Positions 1-8,019 of a DNA stretch of 64,000 nt are shown here, piece by piece (the first letter of the stretch is position 1; every line of letters begins with the position of its first letter). The position numbers and the translations under genes are program-made. Where the stretch lies: assembly GCA_965277595.1 (NCBI GenBank), contig CBDIDH010000001.1:2502363-2566362 (forward strand), read 5' to 3'. A model generated the notes under the pieces. The model made no database searches and was not told the origin of the DNA. It saw nothing but the letters and a program-made list of their open reading frames with translations. Origin of the DNA: CBDIDH01 sp965277595. GTDB taxonomy: Bacteria > Planctomycetota > Planctomycetia > Isosphaerales > Isosphaeraceae.

Positions 1-393
1 CCCTCGGGAACGCGGCAGGACGTGATCAATCGTCAGCTCATTCGTGCCGGGCCGAGCGCTACAATATTGACAGGTCGAATGGTCGCGCTTGAAGACGTTG
101 CGACGACTGAAGGTCACGGCCATCTGCCGGGGTCGGTCGTGATGCGTGAGGGTGAGGACCTCGGGAACGCGCATCCGAAATCGAACGGTGCGGATAAAGG
201 CTTCGCCCTCGCGAGGGGCGAGGCGAGACCAGTCGGACCAGGTGTAAAGCTGGAAGTCGTCGGGGTCGACGACGTGCGCCGAGGCGTTCCAGAGCAAGGT
301 TAACGATCGGGCAACGGTCGCCACCCGGACGGGTTGCCAGTTGCGGTTCAGGACGAGGGTCGGGCGTTCCAGAACGGCCGCGGAAAGTACCAT
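1..393 (-). CDS. HNH endonuclease family protein, 3' end cut by the window edge
   Basis: Reading the minus strand from an ATG at 393 gives 131 codons with no stop before the window edge. The N-terminus (MVLSAAVLERPTLVLNRNW) and the segment RRNVFKRDHSTCQYC followed by ELTIDHVLPRSRG show the family's Cys-x2-Cys zinc knuckle and the DH of the HNH nuclease motif; the second CxxC pair expected downstream is missing only because the window ends. Such proteins are common chromosomal genes in Planctomycetota and need not be mobile. The gene is divergent from cinA. Confidence 0.85.
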   Translation of the reverse strand, partial: MVLSAAVLERPTLVLNRNWQPVRVATVARSLTLLWNASAHVVDPDDFQLYTWSDWSRLAPREGEAFIRTVRFRMRVPEVLTLTHHDRPRQMAVTFSRRNVFKRDHSTCQYCSARPGTNELTIDHVLPRSRG

Positions 394-430
394 GATCGTG
401 AAGCCTCCCGACGGATCGAGCCAGGGGACC

Positions 431-453
431 GGGGGAGTTGAACCCCCTTTTTC
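431..453. terminator. Short GC hairpin with T tract between divergent genes
   Basis: GGGGG, a 7-nt loop, CCCCC, then TTTTT on the plus strand. It looks like a weak intrinsic terminator, but it lies upstream of both neighbouring genes, so its role is unclear. The minus-strand reading resembles a tRNA T-arm, but no cloverleaf can be built around it. Confidence 0.3.
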
Positions 454-598
454 CGACATTTCTGCCGCGCGCGGAATCTCCGCGTACAACCATGATAGCC
501 GCGCCGAGCCCTGGGCTGGTAGGATGGCCCGGCGATTCTGACGGGATTGCTCGATGTCCGCCGGCCAACGCTTCGGTTCGATTGGGGAGGTTGCGACG

Positions 599-1906
599 AT
601 GTTGACCGCGGAAATCATCGCCATCGGCAGCGAACTGGTCAGCGGGCAGTCGCTCGACACCAATTCTCAGTGGATCAGCCGGGCGCTCGCGACCCTGGGA
701 ATTCCCGTTCGATTCCATTCGACCCTGAGCGACGACCTGGCCGAAAACGTCCAGGCGATTCGCTTTGCCCGCGCGCGCGCCTCGTTGATCCTCATGAGCG
801 GTGGCCTTGGGCCGACGCAGGACGACCTGACCCGCGAGGCCCTGGCGGTGTCGGCCGAGGTCCCCTTGATCGAGGACGCCGACTCACTCGCCGCGATTGC
901 CGCGATGTTCGCCCGACGAAATCGAGAGATGCCCGAGCGGAACCGGGTTCAGGCTCTTTTACCCCAGGGGGCGGAGGCGTTGGTGAACCGGGTCGGCACC
1001 GCGCCGGGGGTCTGGATGACGATCGGCGAGACAATCGTCGCCTGCCTGCCGGGGGTTCCGTATGAAATGAAGATCATGTTTGACGAACAGGTTGTTCCAC
1101 GATTACGCGAACTGGGTCTGGGAGCGCGGGTTCTGGTCGAACGAAAGATCAACCTCTTCGGCAAGGGCGAATCGGACATTGAATCGCTCGCCCTTGACCT
1201 CACCGCGCGCGGGCGCAAGCCCGAGGTGGGAATCACCGCGCACGATGCCACGATCAGCTTTCGCGTCTCTTCCGAAGGGCGAGACGTGGCGGAAGCCGAG
1301 GCCGCGATGGAACCAACCCTCGCCTTGATCCGCGAGCGATTCGCCGACCTGATCATCGGCGAAGGTTCGGACGACCTTCCCGAAGCCGTCTTCGCCCAGT
1401 TCCAACGCACGGGACGCACCCTGGCCTCGGCCGAGTCGTGCACGGGCGGGCTCGTCGCGCAGATGCTCACAAGCCTCGCCGGAGTCAGCCCCTACTTTCT
1501 CGGCGGCGTGGTCTCCTATTCGAATGCGTCCAAGGCCAATTTGCTTGGCGTTGACGCCTCCTTGATCGAGACGAAGGGGGCCGTCAGCGCCGAGGTCGCC
1601 GCGGCGATGGCCGAGGGTGCTCGAACCCGCTTTGGGTCGGACCTTGGCATCGCGATCACCGGGGTCGCCGGACCGTCCGGGGGAACCCTCGACAAGCCCG
1701 TCGGCCTGGTCTATCTCGGCCTGGCGACCGCCAACGACGTCTCGACCCGACGCCTCGACATGGGTTCCGAGCAACCTCGAAGCGTGATTCAGCGTCGATC
1801 GGCCAAGGGGGCTCTCAACTGGGTCAGATTGGCGCTTCGCGCCCTGCCGGATCGCGAAAAACCCAGTGACGCCAATGCAACCGAGCCTGCCCAAAAAGGG
1901 CAATAA
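599..1906 (+). CDS. cinA: CinA-family nicotinamide-nucleotide amidase / competence-damage protein
   Basis: 435 aa. N-terminal MoCF/MoeA-like (COG1058) domain starts AEIIAIGSELVSG and carries MSGGLGPTQDDLTREA; the C-terminal PncC/CinA domain contains TLASAESCTGGLVAQ, VVSYSNASK and AITGVAGPSGGT, diagnostic of nicotinamide-mononucleotide amidase. The ATG at 599 is preferred over an in-frame ATG at 554 because GGGGAGG lies 8 nt upstream and the domain begins right there. The length matches full-length CinA. It is probably a housekeeping pyridine-nucleotide salvage enzyme; nothing suggests damage or transfer. Confidence 0.95.
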   Translation: MLTAEIIAIGSELVSGQSLDTNSQWISRALATLGIPVRFHSTLSDDLAENVQAIRFARARASLILMSGGLGPTQDDLTREALAVSAEVPLIEDADSLAAIAAMFARRNREMPERNRVQALLPQGAEALVNRVGTAPGVWMTIGETIVACLPGVPYEMKIMFDEQVVPRLRELGLGARVLVERKINLFGKGESDIESLALDLTARGRKPEVGITAHDATISFRVSSEGRDVAEAEAAMEPTLALIRERFADLIIGEGSDDLPEAVFAQFQRTGRTLASAESCTGGLVAQMLTSLAGVSPYFLGGVVSYSNASKANLLGVDASLIETKGAVSAEVAAAMAEGARTRFGSDLGIAITGVAGPSGGTLDKPVGLVYLGLATANDVSTRRLDMGSEQPRSVIQRRSAKGALNWVRLALRALPDREKPSDANATEPAQKGQ

Positions 1907-1916
1907 TCGTTCTTTC

Positions 1917-2777
1917 TTAAAGGGACAGATGACGGTCGAGCCAGCCCGCGACCTCGGCGAAGATCGCTTCGCGGCCGATTTCGTTGAAGGGTTCGTGAAG
2001 CATCTCGGGATAGACGAGCAAGGTTTTGTCCTTCGCCCCGAACCGGTCAAACGCCCGTTGCGCCGCGGCGGGATCGGCGATCGGGTCGGCCGCGCCGAGG
2101 ATCATGAGCATCGGGTTTACAATCTCGGCGGCGCGTTTCAGGATCGTCTCGCCCCCTTCGACCATCCCGAAAAAGAATTGAGGACTGATCCGACTGTGGC
2201 AGAGCCGGTCCCGCTCGCGTTCGCGCCTCATCACCGGATCGCGCGTCAGGAGTTCCGATTCCAGAGGGGCGGAGAGCGTCACCCAGGGAGCATGGCGACG
2301 CAAGAACCGACCGAGTCGAAGTTTGTAGCCAGGGACAGGAACACTCAACCGGATCGACGGATTCGAAACGATCAGGCCGTCGATCAACGGGGCAACCCGC
2401 GCGTCAAGACCGGCGTGAAGCGCGAGCTGACCGCCGTTGGAATGGCCGAGGATGAACCTCGGCACTCCCGGGCGTTCGCGCCCGGCCCAATCAAAGGCGT
2501 TGATAAGGTCGGCGGTCAGGTCGCTGTAAGCCATGACGACGCCGCGACGTCCGCCGCTTCGACCGTGTCCGCGAAGGTCTACCAGAACGAAGTCAACCCC
2601 CGCGACCGGACCGACGGCGCGGGCGACGTGCTCATAATTCCCGCCGTGCTCGCCGAAACCGTGCGCGACGACGACCACGCCTCGGGGCGAGGCCACCGGC
2701 CAGTGCCTGACGTGAAGCCGGAGGCCCTCGCGCGTCAATAACCCGACATCGCGTGTCGGTTCAAGTGCAGTCAGCAT
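1917..2777 (-). CDS. Alpha/beta hydrolase, monoacylglycerol lipase/lysophospholipase-like
   Basis: About 286 aa from ATG 2777; an in-frame ATG at 2909 would add a poorly conserved basic leader. The nucleophile elbow is GHSNGG, preceded by an oxyanion-type VVVAHGFGEHGGNY and LRGHGRSGGRRG. A late ILGAADPIADP gives the acid and a C-terminal H (MLHEPFNE) the catalytic His, the typical order of the serine hydrolase_4 (PldB/MGL) group. No signal peptide is seen, so it is likely cytosolic. It converges with cinA with a 10-nt gap. Substrate is not deducible. Confidence 0.85.
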   Translation of the reverse strand: MLTALEPTRDVGLLTREGLRLHVRHWPVASPRGVVVVAHGFGEHGGNYEHVARAVGPVAGVDFVLVDLRGHGRSGGRRGVVMAYSDLTADLINAFDWAGRERPGVPRFILGHSNGGQLALHAGLDARVAPLIDGLIVSNPSIRLSVPVPGYKLRLGRFLRRHAPWVTLSAPLESELLTRDPVMRRERERDRLCHSRISPQFFFGMVEGGETILKRAAEIVNPMLMILGAADPIADPAAAQRAFDRFGAKDKTLLVYPEMLHEPFNEIGREAIFAEVAGWLDRHLSL

Positions 2778-2933
2778 GGTCCGGCCGATCCCCGCGCCGT
2801 TGGGTTCTCGCACGCCCCCATCAATCTTTAGCATACCTGCGCGGACAAGTGCCCGACCTCGGCGGTTCCTGGCGGGTTGCGTCTCTTGAAGTCGATGCGA
2901 GACGGCCACCGGTACTCTTCTCTCAGGGATCGG

Positions 2934-3647
2934 TCAACGAGCGCCGGCTCTTTCCCAATTCTTCCAGGACCAGGTCCAGTGCCGATCCGACGTCAAGATG
3001 ACCCCTTCGGCCGGAACGCCCAGGTCGGCCACCATCGCCCGAACTTCGTCCAGCGTGAACGCCGCGCGCAGCGAGGCCGCGAAGAGGTCGCGCGCCGACG
3101 TCGATTCGTTCCCGGCGTACGTCGCGACCAGTTGATTCAGCCTCGCGGCATCGTCGGGCCGAACCAGGTCGCGGACCATCAAGGTTCCCCCCGGACGAAC
3201 AAGCCGGATCATCTCGGCCAGCACGGGCGAGGGATCGGGAATGTGATGGATGATTGAGTTCGAGATCACCCCCTCGAAGCCGTTCGAGGGCAGATCCAAT
3301 GTCCTGGCGTCTCCCGACCGCAGGCGAATTCTTTCGCCAAGGCCCTCATCGCGGACGTTTATCAGGGCGCGTTGAATCATCGCCTCGGCGAGATCGACAC
3401 CCAGCACGATCGCCCCGGAATCAGCCCGGCAAAGTGCGATGGCAATCCGGCCCGGCCCCGTGCCGACGTCCACGATCGTCCCGCCCCGACATGGCCCGCG
3501 CAGTTCCAGAAAATCCGCCACGAACCGCGCGTTGACGTCCGCGTGATCCATCCGATCATACGCGTCGGCCTCCTCGGGCGTGTCCATCGCCTCGGGTTCG
3601 AGCACGCGAGCCAGCATGTCGCGGACCATTTTCCTTGAAAAAGCCAT
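2934..3647 (-). CDS. Class I SAM-dependent methyltransferase
   Basis: 237 aa from ATG 3647; the upstream in-frame codon at 3668 adds only seven residues. Motif I is IVDVGTGPGRIAIAL, motif II the acidic VLGVDL, and the later SNSIIHHIPDPSPVL and LVRPGGTLMVRDL are motifs IV/V of the Methyltransf_11/25 group. Substrate is unknown; small-molecule methylation is most likely. It is followed on the same strand by the hydrolase gene after about 150 nt, so co-transcription is possible. Confidence 0.85.
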   Translation of the reverse strand: MAFSRKMVRDMLARVLEPEAMDTPEEADAYDRMDHADVNARFVADFLELRGPCRGGTIVDVGTGPGRIAIALCRADSGAIVLGVDLAEAMIQRALINVRDEGLGERIRLRSGDARTLDLPSNGFEGVISNSIIHHIPDPSPVLAEMIRLVRPGGTLMVRDLVRPDDAARLNQLVATYAGNESTSARDLFAASLRAAFTLDEVRAMVADLGVPAEGVILTSDRHWTWSWKNWERAGAR

Positions 3648-3719
3648 GACCGATAACCGACCACGCAATCGATCGGTTACCAGTCAACGGTCGTCGTTCC
3701 ATGATCCCCTCGACTCTGC

Positions 3720-4568
3720 TCAGGCTCCCGGCAGACCGGCGGCGGCCTTCTTGGTGGCGGCGAGGCAGGCACGGAGATCGGCGATCGGGTCGGACGGATT
3801 CTCCTCGTATTCAAGAGCCAGGGCGTAGTCGTACTGGTTCTTGGCGAGGAGCTTGAGCAGGTCGGCGGTGCGAAGATCCCCCTCGCCGAGGATGGTGAAC
3901 TTGGTCGCGTCCTTGACGTCCTTGAGGTGGACACCGTAAACGCGATTGCCAAAGACCTCCACGGCGCGAACCGGATCTTCGCGGGAACGGAGGAAGTGGC
4001 CCGTGTCGACACAGCAGCCGATCTTCGGGTTATGGTCCTTGATCGCGGCGGCGATCGTGTCAATTTTGGCCCATTTGTGTCCGGGACCATGATTGTGGAT
4101 GCCGATCGCCACGCCGTACTCTTCAACGAGCTTATCCAGGCTATCAAAGGCGTCCGGCGACGGGTCGGCCGAGAGGTAGCCAAACCCCATCGCCTTGGCG
4201 AACTCGAACAGCTTGCGGTTGCCGTCGTGGTCCTTGCCAAACCCGCTGACGCCATAACCAATGACGGTCACGCCATGATCGCCGGCCAGTCGCTTGTACT
4301 CGTCGGCCTTTGAGACGTCGGCCGGGAAGTGGCCTGGATAGGCTTCCCAGTAATGAATGCCAAGCCGCTCGGTGGCCTCGAGCGCCTTGTGCACTGATCC
4401 CACACCGCGCAACGAGTAGCTTTGAAAGGCCATTTTGAAGGGGCCGTACGGTCCCGGAGTCGGCGCCGCGTGAAGCCGACGCCCGAAGCTCAGCGCGCCC
4501 GCCGCCGCGGCGATCCCCGCGGCCAGGGCCTCTCGACGGGTCAGCCTGTTTTGAAGGTCCGCTCGCAT
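3720..4568 (-). CDS. Tat-exported sugar phosphate isomerase/epimerase-like TIM-barrel protein
   Basis: 282 aa. The start at 4568 has CAGGAGA upstream and places a twin-arginine signal (LTRREALAAGIAAAAGAL) at the N-terminus, so export by Tat is expected. The rest is an AP-endonuclease-2/xylose-isomerase-like barrel with metal-ligand style segments GVAIGIHNHGPGHKW, GCCVDTGHF and YGVHLKDV. Proteins of this type are abundant in Planctomycetota and are thought to act on carbohydrates; the substrate is not identified. Confidence 0.85.
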   Translation of the reverse strand: MRADLQNRLTRREALAAGIAAAAGALSFGRRLHAAPTPGPYGPFKMAFQSYSLRGVGSVHKALEATERLGIHYWEAYPGHFPADVSKADEYKRLAGDHGVTVIGYGVSGFGKDHDGNRKLFEFAKAMGFGYLSADPSPDAFDSLDKLVEEYGVAIGIHNHGPGHKWAKIDTIAAAIKDHNPKIGCCVDTGHFLRSREDPVRAVEVFGNRVYGVHLKDVKDATKFTILGEGDLRTADLLKLLAKNQYDYALALEYEENPSDPIADLRACLAATKKAAAGLPGA

Positions 4569-4928
4569 GGTCTTGTTCTCTCCTGAGACGCTCAAGCGTT
4601 TTTGCCGAAATCAGAGGCTGAGGCTATCCGAACCCTCAAGGTCCCGCCAGATCCTGCTCCAACCTCTTTTTTTTCAGGATCAGCCACGAACCAAAGTCCA
4701 GGTCATTCCTGGGCTTTGCCCCTACACAAACCTTCTGAAGATTTTTTTGAAGGTGAATCTTGAAGATTGGGACATGGCACGCCCTCGTTGCAACATCACG
4801 CGCGGCGATGAACGTTTTCTCGACTCCAGCCGTCGAGCCCGGGCGATCTGTCGCCGGTCGGTCAGGCAAAACGGTACGGGATCACGGTACGGACACGCGA
4901 GACGGGGGCTGCGATGGGAAATGCGGAA
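4569..4928. other. Non-coding stretch, host side of the integration site
   Basis: No convincing gene; short ORFs here lack ribosome sites and domain signatures. There is a 7-bp inverted repeat (GATCCTG at 4650-4656, CAGGATC at 4675-4681) enclosing a T-rich loop. It probably holds the promoter of the TIM-barrel gene. Confidence 0.5.
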
Positions 4929-4964
4929 AGCCGGAAGCCCCTGATTTTTCAGGGACTTCCGGCT
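4929..4964 (-). terminator. Hairpin downstream of the tRNA-Arg fragment
   Basis: A nearly perfect 16-bp inverted repeat, AGCCGGAAG-C-CCCTGA / TCAGGG-A-CTTCCGGCT with a TTTT loop, begins two bases after the tRNA 3' end on the minus strand. It is best read as the original transcription terminator of the tRNA gene. Confidence 0.7.
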
Positions 4965-4966
4965 AA

Positions 4967-5008
4967 TATGCCCGGCAGGGGTCGAACCTGCAACCTTTAG
5001 CTCCGGAG
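4967..5008 (-). other. 3' half of tRNA-Arg(CCG): probable prophage attL core
   Basis: On the minus strand the order is anticodon loop CTCCGGA (anticodon CCG), 3' anticodon strand GCTAA, variable AGGTT, T-arm GCAGG/TTCGACC/CCTGC, acceptor 3' strand CGGGCAT and discriminator A. The 5' strand of the anticodon stem should be TTAGC, but TTATT lies there, so tRNA identity ends within the anticodon arm. This is the usual cross-over region of tyrosine integrases in tRNA genes. Left of it is host DNA, right of it phage DNA, so this is interpreted as the duplicated 3' fragment (attL). Confidence 0.8.
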
Positions 5009-5263
5009 AATAAAAAAGCCTCACGAGAGTCGAGTTGCTTTTTATCCATAAGTCTCAACCACCGAATGATTTGCTTCATTCTAACGAGCTTACGCGACTT
5101 CGAAAAAATAGACTCCAACCCACTAAAATCGTCGCAAATCGGGCGTTAGCGCGTTGGATGGCGCGTTGGCTCGCGATGTGGTTAAGGGGCAATCTGAGCC
5201 AGGGACTGGCGATCCAATGAAACCGCCCGGCTCACCCTTCGAAAAAATCTTTGCGTTAGGGTG
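5009..5263. other. Phage left-end non-coding region next to attL
   Basis: More AT-rich than the surroundings. An ORF of 61 codons (5035-5220) has no ribosome site, and its product is not recognisable, so it is not called. The stretch may carry integrase arm-binding sites, but no clear repeat family was found apart from a short GCGCGTTGG duplication near 5150. Confidence 0.4.
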
Positions 5264-5300
5264 TTGACACTCTAGATCCTAGGTCGTATACTACCTAGAG
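5264..5300 (+). promoter_or_regulatory. Strong sigma70-type promoter overlapped by inverted repeats
   Basis: TTGACA at 5264-5269, a 17-nt spacer, TATACT at 5287-5292. The spacer starts with CTCTAG and the sequence just after the -10 ends with CTAGAG (5295-5300), with a CCTAGG palindrome in between, so a repressor dimer could cover the promoter. It drives the small plus-strand operon starting at 5353. Confidence 0.75.
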
Positions 5301-5352
5301 ACACCAGATGCGGATGGACGACAAATCACGACACAGGGCAGGAGTAGACACG

Positions 5353-5751
5353 ATGCCGAAGAATTACGCGACCGACCCATGTCTCCACACGCGCAAGGGG
5401 AACCTCGTCACCTCCGAGGTCCAGGCGATCCACGGTAGGGCAAGCATCGACTACGAGGTCGGAGACCGCATCTGGGCGGGAGACGACTTTCGTAACGGCC
5501 CTGTCACTGGCCGGATGTCGCTCTGCGAGGTCGTCGCGGTCTTGCGCCGCGATACCTACCGCGTCGGCAGCTATTATGACGAGGATAGCGCGCCCAAGGG
5601 ACTCCCCGAGACGATTCCTGGTGTTGCCGGCGGCGCCGTCGAGATGTCGCGAGCGACCTATCGGGTGCGAGTGATTCACACCGAGCCAGCGCCGGGTCAC
5701 GGGTCCAAGGACGGTCCGGCGCTCTGGCCGGCCCTCGATCTACCTGCCTGA
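5353..5751 (+). CDS. Phage protein of unknown function
   Basis: 132 aa from ATG 5353, with CAGGAG 8 nt upstream and a consensus promoter 60 nt further up. The sequence (MPKNYATDPCLHTRKGN..., later IWAGDDFRNGPVTGRM) is hydrophilic, has no membrane segment or known motif, and I do not recognise it. As the first gene inside attL under a repressible promoter it could be an early or lysogenically expressed gene; that is inference from position only. Confidence 0.65.
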   Translation: MPKNYATDPCLHTRKGNLVTSEVQAIHGRASIDYEVGDRIWAGDDFRNGPVTGRMSLCEVVAVLRRDTYRVGSYYDEDSAPKGLPETIPGVAGGAVEMSRATYRVRVIHTEPAPGHGSKDGPALWPALDLPA

Positions 5752-5787
5752 CGCGGATCTCGGCGGCGACGGGTCTGGACCGAGGGA

Positions 5788-5889
5788 CTGATTGAGATCA
5801 ATACCGCCCTCTCGGCGGTCCATGCTGTCCGTGACCGGCTCGCCGCCGAGATCCGCCGCCGTTACGGTATGCCCCCGGAGGAGCTTTGA
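5788..5889 (+). CDS. Possible 33-aa peptide with a non-standard start, between two coupled genes
   Basis: The frame that continues past the TGA of the preceding gene stays open to another TGA at 5887-5889, which overlaps the ATG of the next gene (TGATG). There is no ATG, GTG or TTG; the first plausible initiator is CTG at 5788. The segment LIEINTALSAVHAVRDRLAAE looks like a normal helix. It may be a CTG-started peptide, a readthrough extension of the upstream protein, or chance. Confidence 0.25.
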   Translation: MIEINTALSAVHAVRDRLAAEIRRRYGMPPEEL

Positions 5890-6140
5890 TGCCCCCTTCG
5901 CTATTAATCGCCCTGCGTGGCGATCCCACTTATGCTGCCGCGATCGATCAGTTGCTCGCGGCGGTGCAAGCCGAGGGCCTCGCGATCGAGTCCCGACATC
6001 AACTCGCCGAGCATGCCCTGGCCGAACTTGCCAGCAAACACAATGTCACCCTGCCGCCTCGTGGCAAACCGCACGGAACGAATCGTTACGGGTCGCCGAA
6101 GTCGCAACGACAACGCCCGGCTCGCCCCCTCGTCAGTTGA
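5889..6140 (+). CDS. Small phage protein, unknown
   Basis: 83 aa; GGAGGAG lies directly upstream of ATG 5889. N-terminal two thirds predicted helical (YAAAIDQLLAAVQAEGLAIE), C-terminal tail basic and rich in R, K, Q and P. No recognised family. Last gene of the leftmost plus-strand operon; its stop codon falls inside a large hairpin. Confidence 0.6.
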   Translation: MPPSLLIALRGDPTYAAAIDQLLAAVQAEGLAIESRHQLAEHALAELASKHNVTLPPRGKPHGTNRYGSPKSQRQRPARPLVS

Positions 6141-6160
6141 CGGGAAGGCGGCCGGGCGTT
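6112..6160. terminator. Bidirectional hairpin between convergent operons
   Basis: Perfect 10-bp outer stem AACGCCCGGC (6112-6121) / GCCGGGCGTT (6151-6160) with further pairing inside (CGCC/GGCG and CGTCA/TGACG). No T run follows, but it sits exactly where the plus-strand left operon meets the end of the long minus-strand late operon. Confidence 0.55.
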
Positions 6161-6211
6161 GGTGGTAAAATCGAGGGAGAAAGGAAGGGCGAGGCATGAC
6201 CGACGAACCCT

Positions 6212-6802
6212 TCAGCCGAGCGATTCCAGCCCGACCGGGTTCAAGAACCGATCCCGATCCGCCCCGAAGTCCTCGAAGGTCTCGGGCGCCGTGTCAAACC
6301 CCACGCCCTCCGCTGGACGCATCGTGTCGACCACGCCGATCCCGAACTCATCCGGCACCGTCGCCGTCCAGAACGGGCATTCCCGCCGGATCGCGCACCA
6401 GGCCCGGTAGACATCTCCCGTCCAGTGGCCGCCGTCGCGCTCGAATTCGTGGAACGGTCGGACATGCGAGGCGAGCGTCGGGTTCACATCATGCAGGACG
6501 ATCGCCCCGCCTGGATTGAGGCAGGCCAGCGCGTTGGCGTAATCGCGCAGCACCTGCCCCCGTTCATGGTGGCCATCGACGAAGACGAGGTCGAATTTCA
6601 TCTCCGTCGCCAGAGCCAGGGCAAAGAAGTCGTCCGACGTCGCCTTGATGACAAGCGGATCAGCCGGGGCACAGGGGTCGACCGCCAGCTTGTGAGCCAC
6701 CGGGATCTCGCGGAAATTGTCCCCCCGGAAGTAGCCGATTTCGAGGTAGCTTTGATAACCCCTCGATCGCGCGAGATGAATGAGAACATCGGTCCGCGTC
6801 AT
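6212..6802 (-). CDS. Class I SAM methyltransferase (Methyltransf_24-like)
   Basis: 196 aa. The start ATG 6802 overlaps the stop of the upstream glycosyltransferase (ATGA), indicating translational coupling. YLEIGYFRGDNF is the glycine motif I, KLAVDPCAP the acidic motif II, and FDLVFVDGHHERGQVLRDY plus GGAIVLHDVNP are typical of the TylF/cephalosporin-hydroxylase-like group often found in glycan biosynthesis clusters. As the last gene of the late operon, coupled to a glycosyltransferase, it probably modifies a glycan on the virion or host surface (inference). Confidence 0.8.
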   Translation of the reverse strand: MTRTDVLIHLARSRGYQSYLEIGYFRGDNFREIPVAHKLAVDPCAPADPLVIKATSDDFFALALATEMKFDLVFVDGHHERGQVLRDYANALACLNPGGAIVLHDVNPTLASHVRPFHEFERDGGHWTGDVYRAWCAIRRECPFWTATVPDEFGIGVVDTMRPAEGVGFDTAPETFEDFGADRDRFLNPVGLESLG

Positions 6803-8019
6803 CGTTTCGCCCCTGAAATCGATGTCAGAAAGTCGGTCCACGCCGCCCCGAATCGTTCCGGTCCAAGCGTCTCCCGCGCCCAACGCCTCGCATGATCCAC
6901 TCGCGCCGCCGTCCCTTCCACGTCCGCCTGATCGGCCAGCACCGCCCCGGCGATCGTTGGCCCATCGGCGTGAACCGGGATCTCCCGCGTCAATCCGTCG
7001 ACGAGCTTGCAGACGCCCACTCGGGTCGAGATCACCGGCACGCCGCACCACAATCCTTCACAGAGCGAGAGCCCGAACGACTCCCAGGCCGAAGGGACGA
7101 CCAAGGCATCGAACGCCCCCAGGACGCTCCCGGCGTCTCGATCACCCCCGGGCAAGTGCAGCCTTGGATGCGTCGCCAGAGCATTCCGCAAGGCCCCGAA
7201 GTCCGGTCCCTCGCCCACGATCACCGCATGCCAGTCTTCGGACAGAAATGGCAAAACTCGAACCACCGCCATCGGGTCTTTCTGCTCGGGATCGAGCCGC
7301 CCGAGAAAGCCCAGCACCTTCGCCCCATCGGGCACACCCCAGCTTGCTCGCATTTCCTCGCGCGACCGCGACGCCTTCAATCGTTCAGGATCGACCGCGT
7401 TGCCGATCACGGGAACCGATCCGGTGTACCACGCAGGGGCCGCGTCCACGGCCAGCTCCGAGACCGCGACGAACGCATCGGCGCACCCCGGCTGATCGTA
7501 GAAGTGATCCGCGTAGCCGCACTCTCGATTCCAGTGCAAGACGCCGACGACCTTCGGTTTCCGTCTCAGCCCCTGGACGAATCGCAACCCGGCCTTGACG
7601 CCCCACTGGACGACGACATCCGACTCGGCCGCAACGGCTCGCGCTCCTTCGTCGCCATAGACGACGGGCATCGACTCGGCGTAATCGGCGACAACCCGCG
7701 CATCGGCCTGTGTTGCTCCGCAGGTCACCGCCAGCCCCCGCCACGCGATCCGCGCGTGATCGGCGGCGCGAACGAGCGTCCTCATCCAGTCCTCCGCGCC
7801 CCCCAGGGCCAGATTCGGCGCCCAGAGGCCGACCTTGAGCCGATCGCCGGGAGGTTCGGCGGCTTCGATCGCCCGCGATGCGGCGCGACAGGGGATGCAA
7901 TCCGATCGTGCCTGAATGGCGTCGGCGAGGCTCCCGCGAGGCTTGGCGGAACGCGCGGATTCGCCACCGGAGAGCGGCATCATCGTGATATGCAGCACGG
8001 TCTGGCCCATCGTCGTCAC
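6799..8019 (-). CDS. Glycosyltransferase family 4-like (GT-B fold)
   Basis: 406 aa from GTG 8019, which overlaps the upstream stop (GTGA); an ATG three codons later is an alternative. The N-domain has the GT4 donor-side loop APNLALGGAEDWM; the C-domain has VLGFLGRLDPEQKDP and the nucleotide-sugar motif SAWESFGLSLCEGLWCGVPVI with the E-x7-E pair. Cytosolic. Donor and acceptor are unknown. It sits between tail genes and a methyltransferase, so candidate targets are virion proteins or cell-envelope glycans. Confidence 0.85.
   Translation of the reverse strand: MTTMGQTVLHITMMPLSGGESARSAKPRGSLADAIQARSDCIPCRAASRAIEAAEPPGDRLKVGLWAPNLALGGAEDWMRTLVRAADHARIAWRGLAVTCGATQADARVVADYAESMPVVYGDEGARAVAAESDVVVQWGVKAGLRFVQGLRRKPKVVGVLHWNRECGYADHFYDQPGCADAFVAVSELAVDAAPAWYTGSVPVIGNAVDPERLKASRSREEMRASWGVPDGAKVLGFLGRLDPEQKDPMAVVRVLPFLSEDWHAVIVGEGPDFGALRNALATHPRLHLPGGDRDAGSVLGAFDALVVPSAWESFGLSLCEGLWCGVPVISTRVGVCKLVDGLTREIPVHADGPTIAGAVLADQADVEGTAARVDHARRWARETLGPERFGAAWTDFLTSISGAKR

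Noticed and set aside
431..453. Minus-strand GGGGGTTCAACTCCCCC, resembling a tRNA or tmRNA T-arm with downstream acceptor-like GGTCCCC
   Set aside because: No matching 5' acceptor strand, D-arm or anticodon arm can be built upstream, and cinA occupies the space a tmRNA would need.
5035..5220. 61-codon ORF just inside attL, possible excisionase
   Set aside because: No ribosome site, no HTH pattern, and the composition resembles non-coding left-end DNA.
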